Below, one piece after another: positions 63,078-64,000 of a stretch of DNA of 64,000 nucleotides. Below the pieces are notes generated by a model that was not told the DNA's origin, searched no databases, and was given only the letters and a program-made list of their open reading frames with translations. The stretch is from Pseudoxanthomonas composti. GTDB taxonomy: Bacteria > Pseudomonadota > Gammaproteobacteria > Xanthomonadales > Xanthomonadaceae. Position numbers and translations under genes: made by a program. The stretch's first letter is position 1. Each line of letters starts with the position of its first letter. The DNA is taken from positions 124,001 to 188,000 of the forward strand of contig NZ_SAWZ01000001.1 in assembly GCF_004122095.1 (NCBI RefSeq), written 5' to 3'.

Positions 63078-63794
63078 ATGCACCGACGCTCACGCGTACG
63101 CCTGTCGGCCCTGCTGCTGGGCGCAGCCCTGGCGCAGGCCCAGGCCGCCGGCGTGCGCGTGGCGCCGATCACCGTGAACATTCCGGCAGAAGGCGACCAG
63201 GCCAGCGTCTGGTTGAGCAACGGCCAGGCCGAGCCCTGGCATGCCGAGGCCCGGCTGTACCGCTGGCGGCAGCACCAGGGCCGTGACCTGCTGGAACCGG
63301 CCACCGATGTGGTCCTCAGCCCGCGCTGGCTGGAGATTCCCGCCAACGGCCACCAGCTCGTCCGCCTGGTCCGGACCACCGCCGCACCGGACCAGACCGA
63401 AGGCGCCTATCGCCTGGTGGTGGAAGAGCGCAGCGACCCGCAGGTCGTGGGCAGGCGCCTGATCCGCTACTCGGCGCCGGTGTTCGCCCTGCCCACGACC
63501 GCACTACCGGCGCTGCCGACGCTGGAGACCCGGGTGGAGGAGAATGCCGAGGGCGCGGCGGTGATCATCCGCAACAGCGGGCGCCAGCATGCCCGGATCG
63601 CCGATCTCAGCTTCCACGGCACCCGCGGCACGCAGCGCCTGCTCTTCCCCAGCCTGGCCGGCTACGTGCTTCCGGGCCAGGAACTGCGCTGGCCCCTGCC
63701 CGGCCCGGCCGAATCCTTCGCCGGCGGCCATTTCAATGCCCGCGTCAACGGCCAGCCCGACGCGCAGGACCTGCCCTCGGCCCAGGCGCGCTGA
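63078..63794 (+). CDS. second periplasmic fimbrial chaperone
   Basis: 238 residues, signal peptide cleaved after QAQA. The same family as the CsuC-like protein: VRVAPITVNIPAEGDQASVW, YRLVVEERSDP, IRYSAPVFALP and SLAGYVLPGQELRWPLPGPA. Clearly diverged from the first, but of similar length and motif order, so it arose by an old duplication. No second usher accompanies it. Confidence 0.93.
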   Translation: MHRRSRVRLSALLLGAALAQAQAAGVRVAPITVNIPAEGDQASVWLSNGQAEPWHAEARLYRWRQHQGRDLLEPATDVVLSPRWLEIPANGHQLVRLVRTTAAPDQTEGAYRLVVEERSDPQVVGRRLIRYSAPVFALPTTALPALPTLETRVEENAEGAAVIIRNSGRQHARIADLSFHGTRGTQRLLFPSLAGYVLPGQELRWPLPGPAESFAGGHFNARVNGQPDAQDLPSAQAR

Positions 63795-63802
63795 CCCCCG
63801 GT

Positions 63803-63832
63803 TTGCAGCGGATCGGCCGCGCCGGCTATACT
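63803..63832 (+). promoter_or_regulatory. sigma-70 promoter reading out of the window
   Basis: TTGCAG (63803-63808), 18-bp spacer, TATACT (63827-63832). The -10 is unusually good for this genome. Transcription would start near 63839. Confidence 0.7.
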
Positions 63833-63838
63833 TCCGCG

Positions 63839-64000
63839 GCTGAGTGGGCCGATCCCTATCCCGCTCAGCGCGCCGACACCGGGCGTCACCGGTGAATTCA
63901 CACCTGCTACCCCCTACCCGCGCCGGGGTGCTCGACATCAGTCGGGTTCGGTCGCGTCAGGCAGCAGGGAGGCCCAACCCCGGAACCATCAGGACCGCAC
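63839..64000 (+). ncRNA. structured 5' leader of a gene beyond the window (possibly rpsB)
   Basis: After the promoter, GCTGAGTGGG (63839-63848) pairs with CCCGCTCAGC (63860-63869). Further complementary stretches (ACCGGGCGTCACCGGTG, CCCGCGCCGGGG) follow, with no frame starting before 64000. A leader of over 160 nt with such structure and the nearness of map suggest an autoregulated ribosomal-protein mRNA, rpsB being the usual neighbour. The gene itself is not visible. Confidence 0.45.

Overview
The window is about 64 kb of very GC-rich DNA from a gammaproteobacterium of the Xanthomonadaceae (Xanthomonas/Stenotrophomonas/Pseudoxanthomonas/Lysobacter group). This placement rests on protein resemblance: a complete xcs-like type II secretion operon gspC-N, the gene order map-glnD-dapD-arsC-dapE-asnB, an FtnA-type ferritin, and GTAG-headed palindromic repeats like those of this family. 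It is inferred, not measured. Almost all of the DNA looks like stable chromosomal core; I see no prophage, insertion sequence, plasmid gene or CRISPR array.

Layout. 0-7.3 kb: a DUF1289 protein cut by the window edge, an FKBP-like periplasmic protein, enoyl-CoA hydratase, endonuclease III, a carbonic anhydrase/SulP transporter pair, and a prolyl-hydroxylase-like oxygenase. 7.5-23 kb: a secreted beta-helix lipoprotein and a large TonB-dependent receptor, then an array of tandem palindromic repeats, then a twelve-gene type II secretion operon (gspC to gspN) with stop/start overlaps at most junctions. 23-31 kb: a secreted M14 peptidase, then the phosphate regulon block pstS-pstC-pstA-pstB-phoU with a good Pho box. 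31-39 kb: RNase T, a beta-propeller diguanylate cyclase, and rlmB/GFA/rnr. 39-48 kb: two identical tRNA-Leu(CAG) genes with their own promoters and terminators, an SLC13 permease, parC, tpm, an FtnA-type ferritin and a penicillin-acylase-family hydrolase. 48-58 kb: a minus-strand block of nitrogen and aspartate-family metabolism (map, glnD, dapD, arsC-like, GNAT, dapE, asnB), interrupted by a GH43 glycosidase gene. 58-63.8 kb: a Csu-type chaperone-usher fimbrial cluster behind a canonical sigma-54 promoter. The last 200 bp carry a sigma-70 promoter and a structured leader for a gene beyond the edge, possibly rpsB.

The most notable finding is upstream of asnB. On the minus strand, a 30-codon open frame with eight asparagine codons (50207-50115) is followed by a Rho-independent terminator (50086-50053), and then by asnB. 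The end of the small frame holds a near-perfect copy of the terminator's 3' arm, so it can pair with the 5' arm as an antiterminator. This is the architecture of a classical ribosome-mediated attenuator, here with asparagine as the sensed amino acid. I know of no well-described proteobacterial asparagine attenuator, but I could not check the literature or databases.

Other points of interest: two arrays of GTAG-type palindromic repeats, a second dispersed palindrome family, a three-way-junction palindrome downstream of nth, an inverted repeat built of short units between pstB and phoU, ferritin and FKBP proteins lacking expected ligand or active-site residues, and a fimbrial cluster with a very short pilin-like protein and a second chaperone that has no usher.
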